Assembly: GCF_021021435.1 (NCBI RefSeq)
Contig: NZ_JAINWI010000011.1
Coordinates: 186,001-250,000 of the forward strand
From: Seohaeicola saemankumensis
GTDB lineage: Bacteria; Pseudomonadota; Alphaproteobacteria; Rhodobacterales; Rhodobacteraceae
DNA length: 64,000 nucleotides
Direction: 5' to 3'
Below, piece by piece: positions 63,090 through 64,000 of this stretch. The notes beneath the pieces were generated by a model, which saw only the letters and a list, made by a program, of their open reading frames with translations, ran no database searches and was not told the origin of the DNA. The translations under genes were made by a program, and so were the position numbers. The first letter of the stretch is position 1, and each line of letters starts with the position of its first letter.

Positions 63090-64000
63090 TCAAAACAGAA
63101 CGCCAGGTAACCAGGTGGCGAGCGACGGGAATGCTATCAACATAGCAAGCCCGACCAGTTGCAGCACCACAAAAGGCGCCACACCCAGATAGGTATCGCG
63201 TGTCGTGATACTGCGCGGGGCGACCGAGCGGAAATAGAATAGCGCAAAACCAAAAGGTGGCGTCAGGAAAGAGGTTTGCAGGTTCATCGCCAGCAACACT
63301 CCGAACCAGACAGGCGAGATATCCCCGCCCAGAAGGGGCGGCCCCAAGAGCGGCACAACAATATAGATGATCTCGATCGCCTCAAGCAGGAATCCCAGCA
63401 GAAACACCATGCCCAGCACGATCAGCAAGGCACCCCATTCACCGCCGGGCATGTTTTCCATCAGATGCGCCACAGTCTCTTCGCCGCCGAAACCGCGAAA
63501 CACCAGCGCTAGCATCGAGGCGGCGATGACGATGCCGAATACCATCCCGGTGATCCGCAACGTTTCGTCACTAGCGCTGGACAGCACGCCGGCCGACCAA
63601 AGCTTGACGACCGAGACCGCAAGCCCCAGCAGCAGCAATGCAACCATCGCCACCGCGAGCGCCGTGATCACCGGGCCTGCCCGCCCGTCGGAGAGCAGAC
63701 GCAGCATCAAAAGGGCCAGAACCGCCAATGCGCCCAACCCCACCAGCCAGCGCCCGGCACCGGGACGGTGATAACCCGCCAGCATCAGCGCACCGACAGC
63801 GCCCAGCCCCGCCGCCTCGGTCGTGGTGGCGACACCGGCAAGGATCGAGCCAAGCACCGCGAGGATCATCAACAACGGCGGTGCAAAACTGTTCAGGACA
63901 ACTGCCAGCGAAGGACGTGCCACTGGCGCCGTTTTGGGTGTCGCGCGCCCTGCAACCGTCAACACCGCAAAGGCGTAAACCGCGTAAAGCGCAACCAGCA
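63090..64000 (-). CDS. TRAP transporter large permease DctM (N-terminus outside window)
   Basis: An open frame running off the right edge; about 303 codons are visible. Hydrophobic segments are regularly spaced (LMILAVLGSILAGVATTTEA, LVGLGALAVLALLMLRLLSD, ALLIVLGMVFLLGFLLEAIE, and more), and PLLGGDISPVWFGVLLAMNL with FLTPPFGFALFYFRSVAP is the DctM-conserved C-terminal part. It would pair with the DctP product encoded next and with DctQ, presumably beyond the edge. The frame continues without stop to 64000. Confidence 0.85.
   Translation of the reverse strand, partial: LVALYAVYAFAVLTVAGRATPKTAPVARPSLAVVLNSFAPPLLMILAVLGSILAGVATTTEAAGLGAVGALMLAGYHRPGAGRWLVGLGALAVLALLMLRLLSDGRAGPVITALAVAMVALLLLGLAVSVVKLWSAGVLSSASDETLRITGMVFGIVIAASMLALVFRGFGGEETVAHLMENMPGGEWGALLIVLGMVFLLGFLLEAIEIIYIVVPLLGPPLLGGDISPVWFGVLLAMNLQTSFLTPPFGFALFYFRSVAPRSITTRDTYLGVAPFVVLQLVGLAMLIAFPSLATWLPGVLF

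Overview
The window reads as a stretch of a high-GC alphaproteobacterial chromosome, most likely Rhodobacteraceae (Roseobacter group). This rests on gene content and order: argH with divergent tlpA and downstream lysA; phaA-phaB; ETF-QO/TPR/ispE; a 44-residue aa3-oxidase subunit IV; pyrB with a dead dihydroorotase and plsY; pgsA-moaD-moaE near uvrC; and a TRAP transporter. I see no rRNA, tRNA, CRISPR array, insertion sequence or prophage. Genes are densely packed, many joined by ATGA or TGATG overlaps.

1-13.7 kb: minus-strand argH, two small lipoproteins, a DUF2834 membrane protein, lysA and a partial DUF4175 protein, opposite tlpA. Then tag, an EAL protein, PHB precursor genes phaA-phaB (each with a clear terminator), a ring-cleavage dioxygenase/esterase pair, trmN6, DUF2007 and a polyprenyl diphosphate synthase. 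13.7-28 kb: ispE, a TPR protein, ETF-QO, greA, mobBA, azlCD, lipoprotein and oxidase small subunit, a DmdC-type acyl-CoA dehydrogenase with an MBL hydrolase, Sua5 and YqgE. 28-36 kb: a DsbD-alpha-like protein, an RND pump with adaptor, moaB, a LysE exporter and a cluster-less family 4 UDG. 36-47 kb: the pyrimidine operon with an amber-interrupted gene and an unusual hairpin, plsY, gshA, rsmE, ubiA and an OmpA-domain protein.

47-51.6 kb is the accessory locus of most interest. An ECF sigma factor and membrane anti-sigma factor lie divergent from an exported S8 subtilase, a 110-residue Gly/Ser-rich exported protein and an HprK-like P-loop kinase fused to a PqqD domain. The two exported proteins share a Tat-like leader ending AHA-SGGG. 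The divergent intergenic region holds two back-to-back copies of the same ECF-type promoter (GGAAT, 16 bases, CGTT), and a third near-match precedes the Gly-rich gene. I infer a self-regulated system that makes, modifies and exports a Gly/Ser-rich protein; the function is unproven.

51.6-64 kb: SCP2 protein, moaE-moaD-pgsA, an NMT1/THI5-type ABC transporter, uvrC, an AT-rich 310-base gap with a perfect DnaA box and a palindrome, a FolM-like reductase, a CaCA antiporter, sppA with a small zinc-ribbon partner, a CoxG-like protein, and a TRAP transporter running off the right edge. Four copies of a degenerate 21-22 base motif lie just 3' of genes across the window.
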